Of a DNA stretch of 64,000 bases, positions 1 to 8,497 are shown in pieces; position 1 is the stretch's first letter, and each line of letters begins with the position of its first letter. The position numbers and the translations under genes are program-made. The DNA comes from Sphingobium cloacae (lineage in GTDB: Bacteria > Pseudomonadota > Alphaproteobacteria > Sphingomonadales > Sphingomonadaceae): NCBI RefSeq assembly GCF_002355855.1, contig NZ_AP017655.1, positions 1,054,001-1,118,000 of the forward strand, given 5' to 3'. The notes beneath the pieces were generated by a model. It was not told where the DNA came from, did not search any database, and worked only from the letters and a program-made list of their open reading frames with translations.

Positions 1-224
1 ACGAAGCAGGCCGCGGGACGGCCCGTCAGCTTGCCATGCGCTTCGGCCATCATCGCCGCGCCGCCCTCGGCCCGACACACCGTCACCTTGATCGGGCTGC
101 CGATCAGCGCGTCGAGCACGGCCAGATAGCTTTCGCCGGGAACGCAGAAGATATGGTCGATCCCATGGATTTCCAGCTGGCGGACCAGGCATTGGGCGGC
201 GTTGCGTCCTTTGGCTGCGCTCAT
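1..224 (-). CDS. Thiamine-diphosphate-dependent enzyme, acetolactate synthase-like (partial, N-terminus)
   Basis: Only the first 74 codons lie in the window; the gene runs off the left edge. The protein opens MSAAKGRNAAQCLVRQLEIH and continues with the pyrimidine-binding domain pattern of ThDP enzymes: an 'IFCVPGES' loop followed by 'CRAEGGAAMMAEAHGK', in which the Glu of 'AEGGA' is the family residue that protonates the cofactor aminopyrimidine. This fits the IlvB/acetolactate synthase-like superfamily, but substrate cannot be told from the N-terminus alone. It lies downstream of cbiB on the same strand with about 106 bases between, so co-transcription with the cobalamin genes is possible but unproven. 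The ATG at 224 was chosen because the ATG eight bases upstream reads into a stop at once. Confidence 0.8.
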   Translation of the reverse strand, partial: MSAAKGRNAAQCLVRQLEIHGIDHIFCVPGESYLAVLDALIGSPIKVTVCRAEGGAAMMAEAHGKLTGRPAACF

Positions 225-330
225 TTCCGCATTTCCCTCATGCCATCCATGGATTTCACGCAGGCGCGCGCCCCGCGCGGCTTTCCTTCCTGGAGGATTA
301 TCGCATGCGCCCTTCCCGCGCCAGCATGCA

Positions 331-1272
331 TCATCGAATGAGCAACGGCATGGCCGCCGCTCCGATCCAGAGTATAGCGCAGGCGCGCAGATAGACCCGC
401 AATGCCCGCTGGATGTCTTGCGCGAAAACCCGGTCACGGCCTTCGCCGATCCACGGCTTGTCATGGGCCACGCCATCATAGCTTACGGGTCCGGCGAGAC
501 GCAGCCCCAGCGTTCCCGCCATCGCCGCCTCCGTCCATCCCGCATTGGGAGAGGCATGTTTGCGCGCATCGCGCCACATGATGCGCCAGCCTCCTCCGCC
601 GGCCAGACAGATCACCGCCCCGCCCAGCCGCGCGGGCAGGAAGTTCATGACATCGTCCGTCCGCGCCGCGGCCCAGCCAAAGGCGCGCCAGCGTTCTTCC
701 TTGTGACCGATCAGGCTGTCGGCGGTGTTGATGGCCTTGTAGGCCCAGATTCCCGGCAGCCCTCCGACGATCAACCAGAAGAGCGGCGCGGCCACTCCAT
801 CGCAGAAGCTTTCCGACAGGCTCTCGATCGCGGCGCGGGCGATGCCGGGTTCGTCGAGCGTTTCGGTGTCCCGGCCCACGATCATCGACACGTCCTGCCG
901 CGCACGTGCCTCATCGCCCTCCCCCAGATGGCGGGCGATCGGCCGGACATGCTCGAACAGGCTGCGTTGCGCGAGGGCGGGCCAGGCAAGAATCGCCATG
1001 CCAAGCCATGCAAGGGAACCGAGCCAGCGGCGGCAGAGCCCTTCCAGCAGAAGAGCGCCGCCGGCCGAGACGGCCAACAACAGCATCACGGTCAGAACCC
1101 CGATAGCGCGGCGAAGCCCCGCGCTCCATCGCGCTTGGTTCCCGTAACGTTCGGACAGGGTGATGATCCGGGCGAAGAAACCGACGGGATGGCCGATCCG
1201 GGCATAAAGCGCGCGCGGCCATCCGATGACCGCATCGAGGGCAAGGGCCGCGAAGGCGATCGGCTCAGCCAA
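331..1272 (-). CDS. cbiB: Adenosylcobinamide-phosphate synthase CbiB
   Basis: Membrane enzyme that amidates adenosylcobyric acid with (R)-1-amino-2-propanol or its phosphate, giving adenosylcobinamide (phosphate). The protein is 313 aa, the usual length, with several hydrophobic segments (about residues 55-80 and 85-105) and the family stretches 'ARHLGEGDEARAR', 'ESLSESFCDGVAAPLFW' and 'AYKAINTADSLIGHK'. The start is TTG at 1272, preceded by AAGGG with about six bases between; it overlaps the end of the upstream cobD by eight bases, implying translational coupling. This is the third gene of the riboswitch-led cobS-cobD-cbiB run. It is called cobD in the Pseudomonas denitrificans naming. Confidence 0.93.
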   Translation of the reverse strand: MAEPIAFAALALDAVIGWPRALYARIGHPVGFFARIITLSERYGNQARWSAGLRRAIGVLTVMLLLAVSAGGALLLEGLCRRWLGSLAWLGMAILAWPALAQRSLFEHVRPIARHLGEGDEARARQDVSMIVGRDTETLDEPGIARAAIESLSESFCDGVAAPLFWLIVGGLPGIWAYKAINTADSLIGHKEERWRAFGWAAARTDDVMNFLPARLGGAVICLAGGGGWRIMWRDARKHASPNAGWTEAAMAGTLGLRLAGPVSYDGVAHDKPWIGEGRDRVFAQDIQRALRVYLRACAILWIGAAAMPLLIR

Positions 1273-2245
1273 GGAGGGCCCTTTGCAGGCGGTCGAGCGC
1301 CTCCTCCGTTTCGGGGAGGCCGATCCGCAGCCAGCGGGGTTCGTAGTCGAAGGGACGCGTCAGGATGGTCTGTTTCGCCAGTCGCTCGAACAGCGCCATC
1401 GCATCGTCGGCCACGATCAGCCGGAACAGCGGACAGGCGCCGACGGGCGAGTATCCGCAGCCCGTCAGCACATCGTCCAGCCGCCGTCTTTCGCGGGGCA
1501 GGCGCTCCCGCATCGCCGCGATCCAGTCGCGGTCGGCATAGGCGGCTCTCCCGATGGCGATGGCGGCGGCGGAAACCGGCCATGCCCCAAGCTTTCGCCG
1601 CATCCGGCCGACGATGGCTTCCGGGCCGAGCAGGAAGCCGAGCCTCAAGCCCGCCAATCCGAAGAATTTGCCGAAGGAGCGGAAGATGAGCAGCCGTCGA
1701 TCATCCGCTATATCCCGCGCCAGACTGGTCGCCGGATCGCTGTCGGCAAAGGCTTCGTCAACGATCAGCCATTCCTCGTCCGCTCTGCGGTCGGCCAGGT
1801 CGAGCAGCGCGTCGCGCGGCCAGCAATGGCCGTCGGGATTATTGGGATTGGCGAGAATGATGGTGCCGCCATCCGGACTCTCCATCGCCGCCGCCGTTAT
1901 CGCCGAGGATAGCGGGAACATATCCTCATGCGTGCGATAGCAGGGGGCAAGATATCGCGCGCGCGGGCCGAGCAGATCGCTGGCCAGGCGCAGGCCCGTT
2001 TCGGTTCCCGGAAGGGCGCAGACATGCCGGGGGTCCACATCGAAATAGACGGCCGCGATTTCCTCCATCTCCCGCAGATCGGTTTTCGAAGGCAGGCCGC
2101 GCCAGTCGATGGCCATCCCCGCCGCGCCCGGCCAGCCATGCGGGTTGATGCCGGTCGACAGATCGATCCACGGATCGCCGCCTTCGCCGAACCACGCCCG
2201 CGCCGCGTCGAGATCGCCGCCATGCCATGTCCATGGGCTTTTCAT
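1265..2245 (-). CDS. cobD: Threonine-phosphate decarboxylase (cobalamin synthesis)
   Basis: PLP enzyme of the histidinol-phosphate aminotransferase fold that decarboxylates L-threonine O-3-phosphate to (R)-1-amino-2-propanol phosphate, the linker of the cobalamin nucleotide loop. The 326-aa protein shows 'STGINPHGWP' at the N-terminus, 'ILANPNNPDGH' near 130-140, 'LIVDEAFAD' near 160-168 and the Schiff-base motif 'SFGKFFGLAGLRLGF' with Lys193. The ATG at 2245 overlaps the cobS stop in ATGA. CbiB, the next gene, uses its product. It is called cobC in Pseudomonas denitrificans. An upstream in-frame ATG at 2296 lies inside cobS and lacks family-like sequence. Confidence 0.92.
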   Translation of the reverse strand: MKSPWTWHGGDLDAARAWFGEGGDPWIDLSTGINPHGWPGAAGMAIDWRGLPSKTDLREMEEIAAVYFDVDPRHVCALPGTETGLRLASDLLGPRARYLAPCYRTHEDMFPLSSAITAAAMESPDGGTIILANPNNPDGHCWPRDALLDLADRRADEEWLIVDEAFADSDPATSLARDIADDRRLLIFRSFGKFFGLAGLRLGFLLGPEAIVGRMRRKLGAWPVSAAAIAIGRAAYADRDWIAAMRERLPRERRRLDDVLTGCGYSPVGACPLFRLIVADDAMALFERLAKQTILTRPFDYEPRWLRIGLPETEEALDRLQRALLG

Positions 2246-2976
2246 GACAACCGCGCTCCCACGACCAGCGCCATCAGGAGCGCGGCTTCGATCCACTCGA
2301 TGCCAGCGCCGTGGCCGTCACCGGAAATGCCGCCGATATGGCGCTTGATCCACCAGCCCCAGAGCGGAATCAGGATGAGGGCAACGAGCAGGGCCGGGAA
2401 CAGAAAGGAAGCGGCAAGCGCCGCGCCTGTCCATGCCAGCATATCGAACGGGCGCACGGCGCCCCGGAAGCGGGAAGCCAGACCTTCGTGGAGCGGCGGC
2501 AGCCCATAGGTCCAGATCAACGGGCCGATCCGGGCGATGAAGGGAATGGCGACGAGCCCCAGCCATGGCGGACGGGCGGGGCCCGGCAGAGTGAGGAGGG
2601 CGTGGACCAGCACCAGCTTGCCCAGGAGCAGGAGGACGATGGCGATGGCGCCGAAGCTGCCGATATGGGGATCGGTCAGCGCGGCCATCATCCTTTCGCG
2701 ATGGCCATGCGCCGCGCCGCGGGCGTCGGCGATATCCGCCAGTCCGTCGAGATGAAGGCCGCCCGTCACCGCGACCCACAGAAGCAGTCCGGTCAGCGCC
2801 CCGACCCATGGATCGACCAGGCCGCCAGCCCAGATACCCCATGTGACGATCAGGCCCACGATCAGGCCGACGGCGGGGAACCAGCGCATGGCCGGGGGGA
2901 AATCGGCAGGCGTGAAGGCGATCCGGGGTGTGGGCAGCCGGGTCAGGAACTGCGTGGCGATGATGAAGCCCTTCAC
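2242..2976 (-). CDS. cobS: Adenosylcobinamide-GDP ribazoletransferase (cobalamin synthase)
   Basis: Membrane enzyme that joins adenosylcobinamide-GDP to alpha-ribazole (phosphate), the last assembly step of the nucleotide loop. The 244-aa protein has several hydrophobic helices and the hallmark acidic motif 'GGLHLDGLADIADA', with 'FLTRLP' near the N-terminus and 'SGDGHGAG' near the C-terminus. I prefer GTG at 2976 (protein VKGFIIATQFLTRLP), which has AGGGG eight bases upstream; the in-frame ATG at 2994 has no ribosome-binding site. It is the first gene after the cobalamin riboswitch. The final TGA overlaps the ATG of cobD. Confidence 0.92.
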   Translation of the reverse strand: MKGFIIATQFLTRLPTPRIAFTPADFPPAMRWFPAVGLIVGLIVTWGIWAGGLVDPWVGALTGLLLWVAVTGGLHLDGLADIADARGAAHGHRERMMAALTDPHIGSFGAIAIVLLLLGKLVLVHALLTLPGPARPPWLGLVAIPFIARIGPLIWTYGLPPLHEGLASRFRGAVRPFDMLAWTGAALAASFLFPALLVALILIPLWGWWIKRHIGGISGDGHGAGIEWIEAALLMALVVGARLS

Positions 2977-3194
2977 GGCCGCGCCCCTGCCCATGGGTGG
3001 AGGGAGCGTTCGCGATTCCATGAAGGAGATGGCGAAGTGATCGTGTTTCGGGATTCGGGGGGCATGGTGGACCTTCCGCAGCGAGGGCCGGCCCGGAGGA
3101 GGCGGACGGGGCGGGTGCCGCCGTCCTGCCTGCCGCCCGGCGCGGTGGGACTGTCGCCACGCGGGGGAGCCCGTCCGCATGGCGCACCCTGGCC

Positions 3195-3375
3195 GCGCGG
3201 AGAACGACTGCGGCGGGCCGGTATCCTGGCTTGCGGGTCAGGGCCGGATGCGCCGCCTTCTCAGAACCATGCGATTCCAATGACTTATGGCGCGCGGCTA
3301 TCCGCTCACAGTTGCAGGGGCAGCTGAGGTTCTTCCCCTCATTCCCGTTTATCCCTTTCGGGAACCTGTCGCATG
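3195..3375 (-). promoter_or_regulatory. Cobalamin riboswitch
   Basis: On the minus strand the conserved B12-box core GCTGCCCCTGCAACTGTGAG is at 3305-3324, followed about 80 bases later by AAGCCAGGATACCGGCC at about 3215-3231. Both match the AdoCbl-riboswitch consensus (the core and the AGCCAGGAGACC element), and GGTTCCCGAAAGGG precedes the core as the first aptamer stems require. The outer limits are estimates. It lies just downstream of proS and about 220 bases before cobS, so it should lower cobS-cobD-cbiB expression when adenosylcobalamin is plentiful. I see no obvious terminator with a U run between aptamer and cobS, which points to translational or non-canonical control; this is inference. 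Confidence 0.92.
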
Positions 3376-3451
3376 GCGCGGAATAGGAAAGTTATGATCC
3401 CGCGTCAATCGAGGCCCGACCGGCGGCCGACGCCCCGCGCCGTCCGCCCCC

Positions 3452-4978
3452 TTAATAGGAGCGCCCGACCAGAACGCGCTCGACCGCCGCCTGCCCGGTG
3501 AAGATGCAGGCGCCGTCGGCCGCTTCCGCATCCAGCGGCACGTTGCGCAGGGTCAGCTTCTCGCCCTTCAGCCATTCGACCACCTTGTCGAGCGCCGCGC
3601 CGGTCGGCCTGCTCCACTGGACGAGCGCCCAGCCCGGCTTCGCGCTGGCGGCGAAATAGGCCTTCAGGGCATCCAGCGACGCAATATCCTTGTCCACATG
3701 GCCGTGCAGCCGGCCGTGCGCCTCGGCGAACAGCGCCCGCTGGACCTCTTCCAGCGCGGCGGCCGCTCCGGCGATGAAATCGTCCCGCGGCACGACCTGG
3801 CTGTCGAGCTTTCCATCCGCCCGATAGAGCCGGTCGCGGCGCAGCACCGACACATTGCCGCCGGCGACATCCCGGCCGCCGACCTCGATCACGATCGGCG
3901 CGCCCTTCTTGACCCAGCCCCAGCGCTTGTTGGCGGCCTTGGCGGGGCGCTTGTCCAGCAGGGCGCGGACAGGCTCGCGGAACACGTCCCTGCCGTTCAG
4001 CTCCTCCACCAGCGCGGCGCAATAATCGAGGATCGCGGCGTCCTCCTCCGTATCGCGCAGCATCGGCACGACGACGATCTGATAGGGCGCGACACGCGGC
4101 GGCACCCGCAGCCCGTCATCGTCGCCATGCACCATGATGAGCCCGCCGATCATGCGCGTGGACATGCCCCAGCTGGTCGTCTGGGCCAGTTCCTGCTGCC
4201 CTTCGGCATTCTGGAACCGGATATTCTGCGCCTGGCTGAAAGTGGTGCCCAGGAAATGGGACGTGCCCGCCTGAAGCGCCTTCCCGTCCTGCATCATCGC
4301 TTCGATGGAATAGGTGGCGACAGCGCCCGGAAAACGCTCATTTTCCGGCTTTTCGCCCGCGATGACCGGCAGCGCGACGCATTCCTCGGCGAAGCTGCGA
4401 TAGACTTCGAGCATCTTCATCGTCTCGTCCATCGCTTCGTCGACCGAGGCGTGGGCGGTATGCCCTTCCTGCCAGAGGAACTCGCTGGTGCGCAGGAACA
4501 TGCGGGTGCGCATTTCCCAGCGCACGACATTCGCCCACTGGTTGATGAGCACCGGCAGGTCGCGCCAGCTTTGCACCCAGCGGGAGAAAGCCGCGCCGAT
4601 CACCGTTTCGGACGTGGGACGCACCACCAGCGGCTCTTCCAGCTTCGCTTCGGGGTCCGGCACCATCCGGCCGTCCTTCTGGATCAGGCGGTGATGGGTG
4701 ACCACCGCCATTTCCTTGGCGAAGCCGTCCACATGCTCGGCTTCCTTCTCGAAATAGGAGAGCGGGATGAAGACGGGAAAATAGCAGTTTTCGTGACCCG
4801 TGGCCTTGATCCGCTCATCCAGCAAGCGCTGGATGCGTTCCCAGATGCCATAGCCCCAGGGGCGGATGACCATGCAGCCGCGAACGCCGCTTTCCTCCGC
4901 CATGTCGGCTTCGGAGACGACCGCCTGGTACCAGGCGGCGAAATCCTGTTCACGGGTGACGGAAAGGGCGTGTTTCAC
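3452..4978 (-). CDS. proS: Proline--tRNA ligase, eukaryote/archaeon-like form
   Basis: Charges tRNA-Pro. At 508 aa it carries class II motif 1 around 'YFPVFIPLSYF', motif 2 'QWANVVRWEMRTRMFLRTSE' and motif 3 near 'GGLIMVHGDDDGLRVPP'. The C-terminal half has an anticodon-binding domain and an extra zinc-ribbon-like region, ending in 'VGRSY', the terminal Tyr typical of the eukaryote/archaeon-like ProS. There is no INS editing domain between motifs 2 and 3, unlike the roughly 570-aa bacterial enzyme, and the protein is longer than the roughly 440-aa form frequent in alphaproteobacteria. The start is GTG at 4978 (M-K-H-A); I see no ATG nearby. Transcription runs toward the riboswitch. Confidence 0.95.
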   Translation of the reverse strand: MKHALSVTREQDFAAWYQAVVSEADMAEESGVRGCMVIRPWGYGIWERIQRLLDERIKATGHENCYFPVFIPLSYFEKEAEHVDGFAKEMAVVTHHRLIQKDGRMVPDPEAKLEEPLVVRPTSETVIGAAFSRWVQSWRDLPVLINQWANVVRWEMRTRMFLRTSEFLWQEGHTAHASVDEAMDETMKMLEVYRSFAEECVALPVIAGEKPENERFPGAVATYSIEAMMQDGKALQAGTSHFLGTTFSQAQNIRFQNAEGQQELAQTTSWGMSTRMIGGLIMVHGDDDGLRVPPRVAPYQIVVVPMLRDTEEDAAILDYCAALVEELNGRDVFREPVRALLDKRPAKAANKRWGWVKKGAPIVIEVGGRDVAGGNVSVLRRDRLYRADGKLDSQVVPRDDFIAGAAAALEEVQRALFAEAHGRLHGHVDKDIASLDALKAYFAASAKPGWALVQWSRPTGAALDKVVEWLKGEKLTLRNVPLDAEAADGACIFTGQAAVERVLVGRSY

Positions 4979-5071
4979 AGGGCCTGCCTTGGATGTCTGA
5001 GTGCGAATGATGGCGCGCCATAGGGCAAGCGCGCCGTTTCTGTCGACCCCCCAAGCGTCGCAGGCAGGACT

Positions 5072-5647
5072 TTAGCCGAGCTTGTCGATCTTGGCGTTCA
5101 AGGCCGCGAGCTGGGCCTTGAGGCCGGCGATCTCGTCATCCTTGCTTTCGTCGGAACGGGCGTCGGAGCGGGACGTTTTGGCGGCGGGCGGGGTGGCGCC
5201 CGCGCCGAAGGCATGGGTGGCGGCCTCGAACATCTCCATGTTGCGCTTGGCGATTTCCGCGAAGGGGCCGCCGCCGAAGGCGCCCTTCATCGCTTCCTGG
5301 AACTGCTGCTGGTTCTTGCGGAACGCCTCCATGGACGCTTCGAGATATTGCGGCACCATGGACTGCATGGAATCGCCGTACATGGAGATCAGCTGGCGCA
5401 GGAAATTGACGGGCAGCATGTTCTTGCCGCGCTGTTCCTCCTCCATGATGATCTGGGTCAGGACATTATGCGTGATGTCCTCCCCCGTCTTGGCGTCCAC
5501 GACGACGAACTCGCGCCCCTCGCGGGTCATCTGCGACAAAAGATCCAACGTGATGTAGCTGGAGGTTTCCGTATTATAGAGCCGCCGGTTCGCATATTTC
5601 TTGATGATCACCGGTTCGGATTCGTTCGTCGTCTTGGACTTCGCCAT
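5072..5647 (-). CDS. phaR: Polyhydroxyalkanoate synthesis repressor PhaR
   Basis: DNA- and PHB-binding repressor of phasin and PHA genes. The 191-aa protein begins MAKSKTTNES and has the PhaR N-terminal DNA-binding domain 'IIKKYANRRLYNTETSSYIT' at about 14-35, the PHB-accumulation regulatory domain with 'IIMEEEQRGKNMLPVNFLRQ', and a C-terminal tail ending in a heptad-like segment (about 170-190) that may form a coiled coil. ATG at 5647 is supported by GGGAGAG six bases upstream. Its ATG overlaps that of the divergent PhaC-like gene in the palindrome CCATGG, so its promoter must lie inside the neighbour's coding sequence. Confidence 0.93.
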   Translation of the reverse strand: MAKSKTTNESEPVIIKKYANRRLYNTETSSYITLDLLSQMTREGREFVVVDAKTGEDITHNVLTQIIMEEEQRGKNMLPVNFLRQLISMYGDSMQSMVPQYLEASMEAFRKNQQQFQEAMKGAFGGGPFAEIAKRNMEMFEAATHAFGAGATPPAAKTSRSDARSDESKDDEIAGLKAQLAALNAKIDKLG

Positions 5648-6734
5648 GGAAATCTCTCCCACTCCTGTTCCTTCCGCATTAGCACAGGGCGATGCCGCGC
5701 CGCAACATGGGCCCCGCCCCCTGCCGCTTTTCCTGGACATGCTGTGGCGGGAGACGGAGGACGACCCGGACCTGCGCCGCCGCGCCTTTCTGGGCCTGCG
5801 GAAATATCAGTCGGCGGAGCGGCCCGTCCCACCCCCTCCCCCCGCCGTGGCGGCGTCGGCGGGACAGGCGCGATTGCTGCGATACGGCACGGGAAAGCGC
5901 GGCGCGCCGGTCGTGTTCGTGCCTTCGCTCATCAACCCGCCCACCGTGCTCGACCTGTCGGAAAGCCGGTCCATGCTGCGCCACATGGCCGCGCAAGGCC
6001 ATGACGCCTATCTGGTCGATTGGGGGACGCCGGCGGCCGCGGATTCGATGCTGGGGCTGGAAGGCCATGTCGCGCGGCGATTGGTTCCGATGCTGGAAAC
6101 GCTGCCGGAGCCTCCCCTTGTCGTGGGCTATTGCCTGGGCGGCAGTCTGGTTCTGGGCGCGGCCATGCTGCATCCCGTCCGCGCCATCGCCACCATCGCC
6201 GCGCCATGGCATTTCGACGGCTTTCCGCAGGCCGATCTCGACCAGATCGTCGGCTTGTGGAGGGGGGCCAAAGCCACCTGCGAACGCCTGGGCTATGTGC
6301 CGATGGAGGTTCTTCAATCGGGGTTCTGGGCGCTCGACCCGCGCCGCACCGTCGGGAAATTCGCGGCCTTTTCCGACATGGCGCCGGGGACGGACGACGA
6401 ACGCGCCTTCCTTGCCGTGGAGGATTGGGCGAATGGAGGCGCGCCCCTGACCTTCGCCGCGGGACGCGATCTTTTCGAGACATTCTATGACGGGAATGTC
6501 AGCGGGTTGGGGCAATGGATGATCGGAGGAAAGGCCGTCGATCTTCCATCCCTGTCCTGTCCCGCCTTGTCCATTCGATCCGCGACCGACCGGATCGTCC
6601 CGGCCAGCGCGGCCCCCCGCCTGGCCCAGGGCCGGACCCTGCAAATGGGCCATGTGGGCATGATCGTCGGGCGGCAGGCGCGCGCGCTTCTGTGGAATCC
6701 TTTGTCCCAATGGCTTTGCGACCATGGCGGATGA
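5646..6734 (+). CDS. PHA synthase-like alpha/beta hydrolase
   Basis: Member of the PhaC-like alpha/beta-hydrolase family. The 362-aa protein has 'PVVFVPSLINPPTVLDL' (oxyanion region), 'YLVDWGTP' and the lipase-like nucleophile box 'VVGYCLGGS' with Cys163, the Cys expected of a PHA synthase rather than the Ser of a lipase. The C-terminal third holds 'SIRSATDRIVP' (catalytic Asp) and 'GHVGMIVG' (catalytic His). It is clearly shorter than class I PhaC (about 570-600 aa) because the long N-terminal domain is missing, so true polymerase activity is uncertain. ATG at 5646 has no good ribosome-binding site, but no later ATG, GTG or TTG precedes the conserved 'PLPLFLDMLW'. The neighbours phaR and a thiolase support a PHA-related role. 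Confidence 0.82.
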   Translation: MEISPTPVPSALAQGDAAPQHGPRPLPLFLDMLWRETEDDPDLRRRAFLGLRKYQSAERPVPPPPPAVAASAGQARLLRYGTGKRGAPVVFVPSLINPPTVLDLSESRSMLRHMAAQGHDAYLVDWGTPAAADSMLGLEGHVARRLVPMLETLPEPPLVVGYCLGGSLVLGAAMLHPVRAIATIAAPWHFDGFPQADLDQIVGLWRGAKATCERLGYVPMEVLQSGFWALDPRRTVGKFAAFSDMAPGTDDERAFLAVEDWANGGAPLTFAAGRDLFETFYDGNVSGLGQWMIGGKAVDLPSLSCPALSIRSATDRIVPASAAPRLAQGRTLQMGHVGMIVGRQARALLWNPLSQWLCDHGG

Positions 6735-6782
6735 TGTTATGTGCGCTTGCGAACAAAAATCTCAGCATCGAGGACCTGAACC

Positions 6783-7955
6783 GTGTCAGACATCGTCATC
6801 ACCGCCGCCAAGCGGACCGCCGTCGGCAGTTTTCTGGGCGCTTACGCCAATACCCCCGCGCATGAACTGGGCCGGACCGCGATCGTCGCCGCCCTCGCGC
6901 AGGCGGGACTCGCGCCGGAGGAAGTGGACGAAGTCATACTGGGCCAGATCCTGACCGCCGGGCAGGGACAGAATCCCGCGCGGCAGGCCGCCGTCAACGC
7001 GGGCATCCCGGTCGAGCGCACGGCCATCGGCATCAACCAGCTTTGCGGGTCCGGGCTGCGCGCCGTGGCGCTGGCGGCGCAGGCGGTCAAATCGGGCGAT
7101 GCGCGGATCATGATCGCGGGCGGGCAGGAGAATATGTCCATGGCCCCCCATGCGCAAAATCTGCGCGGCGGCGTGAAGATGGGCGCGCTGTCGCTGGTCG
7201 ACACCCTGATCCTGGACGGCCTGACCGACGCGTTCCACAATTACCATATGGGCATGACGGCGGAGAATCTGGCGGAGAAATACCAGATTTCCCGCGACGC
7301 GCAGGACCAGTTCGCCGTCGCCAGCCAGAACAAGGCGGAGGCCGCCCGCGCCGCCGGCCGCTTCAAGGACGAAATCGCGCCCGTCACGATCAAGGGCCGC
7401 AAGGGCGACATCGTGGTCGACAGCGACGAATATATCCGCGCCGGCGCCACGCTGGAGGCGATGCAGGCGCTGAAGCCGGCTTTCAAGAAGGATGGCTCGG
7501 TCACCGCGGGCAACGCCAGCGGCCTCAATGACGGCGCGGCCGCGCTCGTCGTGATGAGCGGAGCGGAAGCGGCCAGGCGCGGCGCGACGGTCATGGGGCG
7601 CATCGCCTCCTTCGCGACCTGCGGCGTCGATCCGGCGATCATGGGCATCGGCCCCGCTCCCGCCACGCGCATCGCGCTGGAAAAGGCGGGCTGGGCGCTG
7701 GGCGACCTCGACCTGATCGAGGCCAATGAGGCTTTTGCCGCGCAGTCCCTGGCCGTGGGGCAGGAACTGGGCTGGGACCCGGAAAAGGTGAACGTCAATG
7801 GCGGCGCGATCGCCATCGGCCATCCGGTCGGCGCGTCCGGCGCGCGCGTGCTCACCACCCTGCTCTACGAAATGCAGAAGCGCGACGCCAGAAAGGGCCT
7901 CGCCACATTGTGCGTCGGCGGCGGCATGGGCGTCGCCATGTGCATCGAGCGTTGA
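6783..7955 (+). CDS. Acetyl-CoA C-acetyltransferase (thiolase)
   Basis: Biosynthetic-type thiolase that condenses two acetyl-CoA to acetoacetyl-CoA, the first step toward 3-hydroxybutyrate polymers, or runs in reverse for ketone-body use. The 390-aa protein has all signature residues: Cys88 in '[12 protein letters not shown]', His347 in '[10 protein letters not shown]' and Cys377 in '[11 protein letters not shown]'. The GTG start at 6783 follows GAGGA by eight bases. It lies 48 bases after the PhaC-like gene on the same strand and is likely co-transcribed. By context it could be phaA, but I see no phaB here, so the symbol is left open. Confidence 0.93.
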   Translation: MSDIVITAAKRTAVGSFLGAYANTPAHELGRTAIVAALAQAGLAPEEVDEVILGQILTAGQGQNPARQAAVNAGIPVERTAIGINQLCGSGLRAVALAAQAVKSGDARIMIAGGQENMSMAPHAQNLRGGVKMGALSLVDTLILDGLTDAFHNYHMGMTAENLAEKYQISRDAQDQFAVASQNKAEAARAAGRFKDEIAPVTIKGRKGDIVVDSDEYIRAGATLEAMQALKPAFKKDGSVTAGNASGLNDGAAALVVMSGAEAARRGATVMGRIASFATCGVDPAIMGIGPAPATRIALEKAGWALGDLDLIEANEAFAAQSLAVGQELGWDPEKVNVNGGAIAIGHPVGASGARVLTTLLYEMQKRDARKGLATLCVGGGMGVAMCIER

Positions 7956-7998
7956 ACGGAAGACGGGAGCCGCAGGTCAGCCGGTCGGCGGCTTCCGG

Positions 7999-8370
7999 TC
8001 AGAAAAGCCGTGAGCCGTTCGGGACCGGCTGGTCGGGAGCGAAGAGGACGACCGCTCCCTGCGAGTCCGCGAAGCCCAATGTCAGCACCTGCGACATGAA
8101 CTTGCCGATCTGGCGGGGCGGGAAATTCACGACCGCCGCGACCTGACGCCCCGGCAGATCGGCGAGGTCGTAGCGGTCCGTGATCCGGGCGCTGGATTTC
8201 CTGCATCCGATGGCGGGGCCAAAATCGATCAGCAGCTTGTAGGCCGGCTGGCGCGCTTCGGGGAAAGGTTCGGCCGAAACGACGGTGCCGACCCGGATGT
8301 CGACCTTCAGGAAATCGTCGAACAGGATCGCATCGGCGGCGGGAGCGGCGGGGTCATGGGAAGCGTGCAT
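7999..8370 (-). CDS. CsaA-like tRNA-binding domain protein
   Basis: Small 123-aa protein made mostly of one OB-fold tRNA-binding domain, the same fold as the C-terminus of bacterial MetRS and as CsaA. Visible motifs are 'DDFLKVDIRVGTVVSAEPFP', 'YKLLIDFG', 'QVAAVVNFPPRQIGKFMSQV' and 'LFAPDQPVPNGSRLF'. CsaA homologues have been described as export-related chaperones; here only RNA or protein binding can be inferred. ATG at 8370 gives the normal length; an upstream in-frame ATG at 8424 adds Arg-rich sequence without family resemblance. It converges with the thiolase gene. Confidence 0.88.
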   Translation of the reverse strand: MHASHDPAAPAADAILFDDFLKVDIRVGTVVSAEPFPEARQPAYKLLIDFGPAIGCRKSSARITDRYDLADLPGRQVAAVVNFPPRQIGKFMSQVLTLGFADSQGAVVLFAPDQPVPNGSRLF

Positions 8371-8497
8371 GGCCCGACGATAGGCCATGGGGCGGCAGGA
8401 TCGCAATCGCCTTCCATCCGCCATCGGCCGGTCGACCGGCGGAAACGGCCGGGCGCAAGGGAGGCCGCGGCCTTCCCGTCGCGCCCGGCGGACGCGG

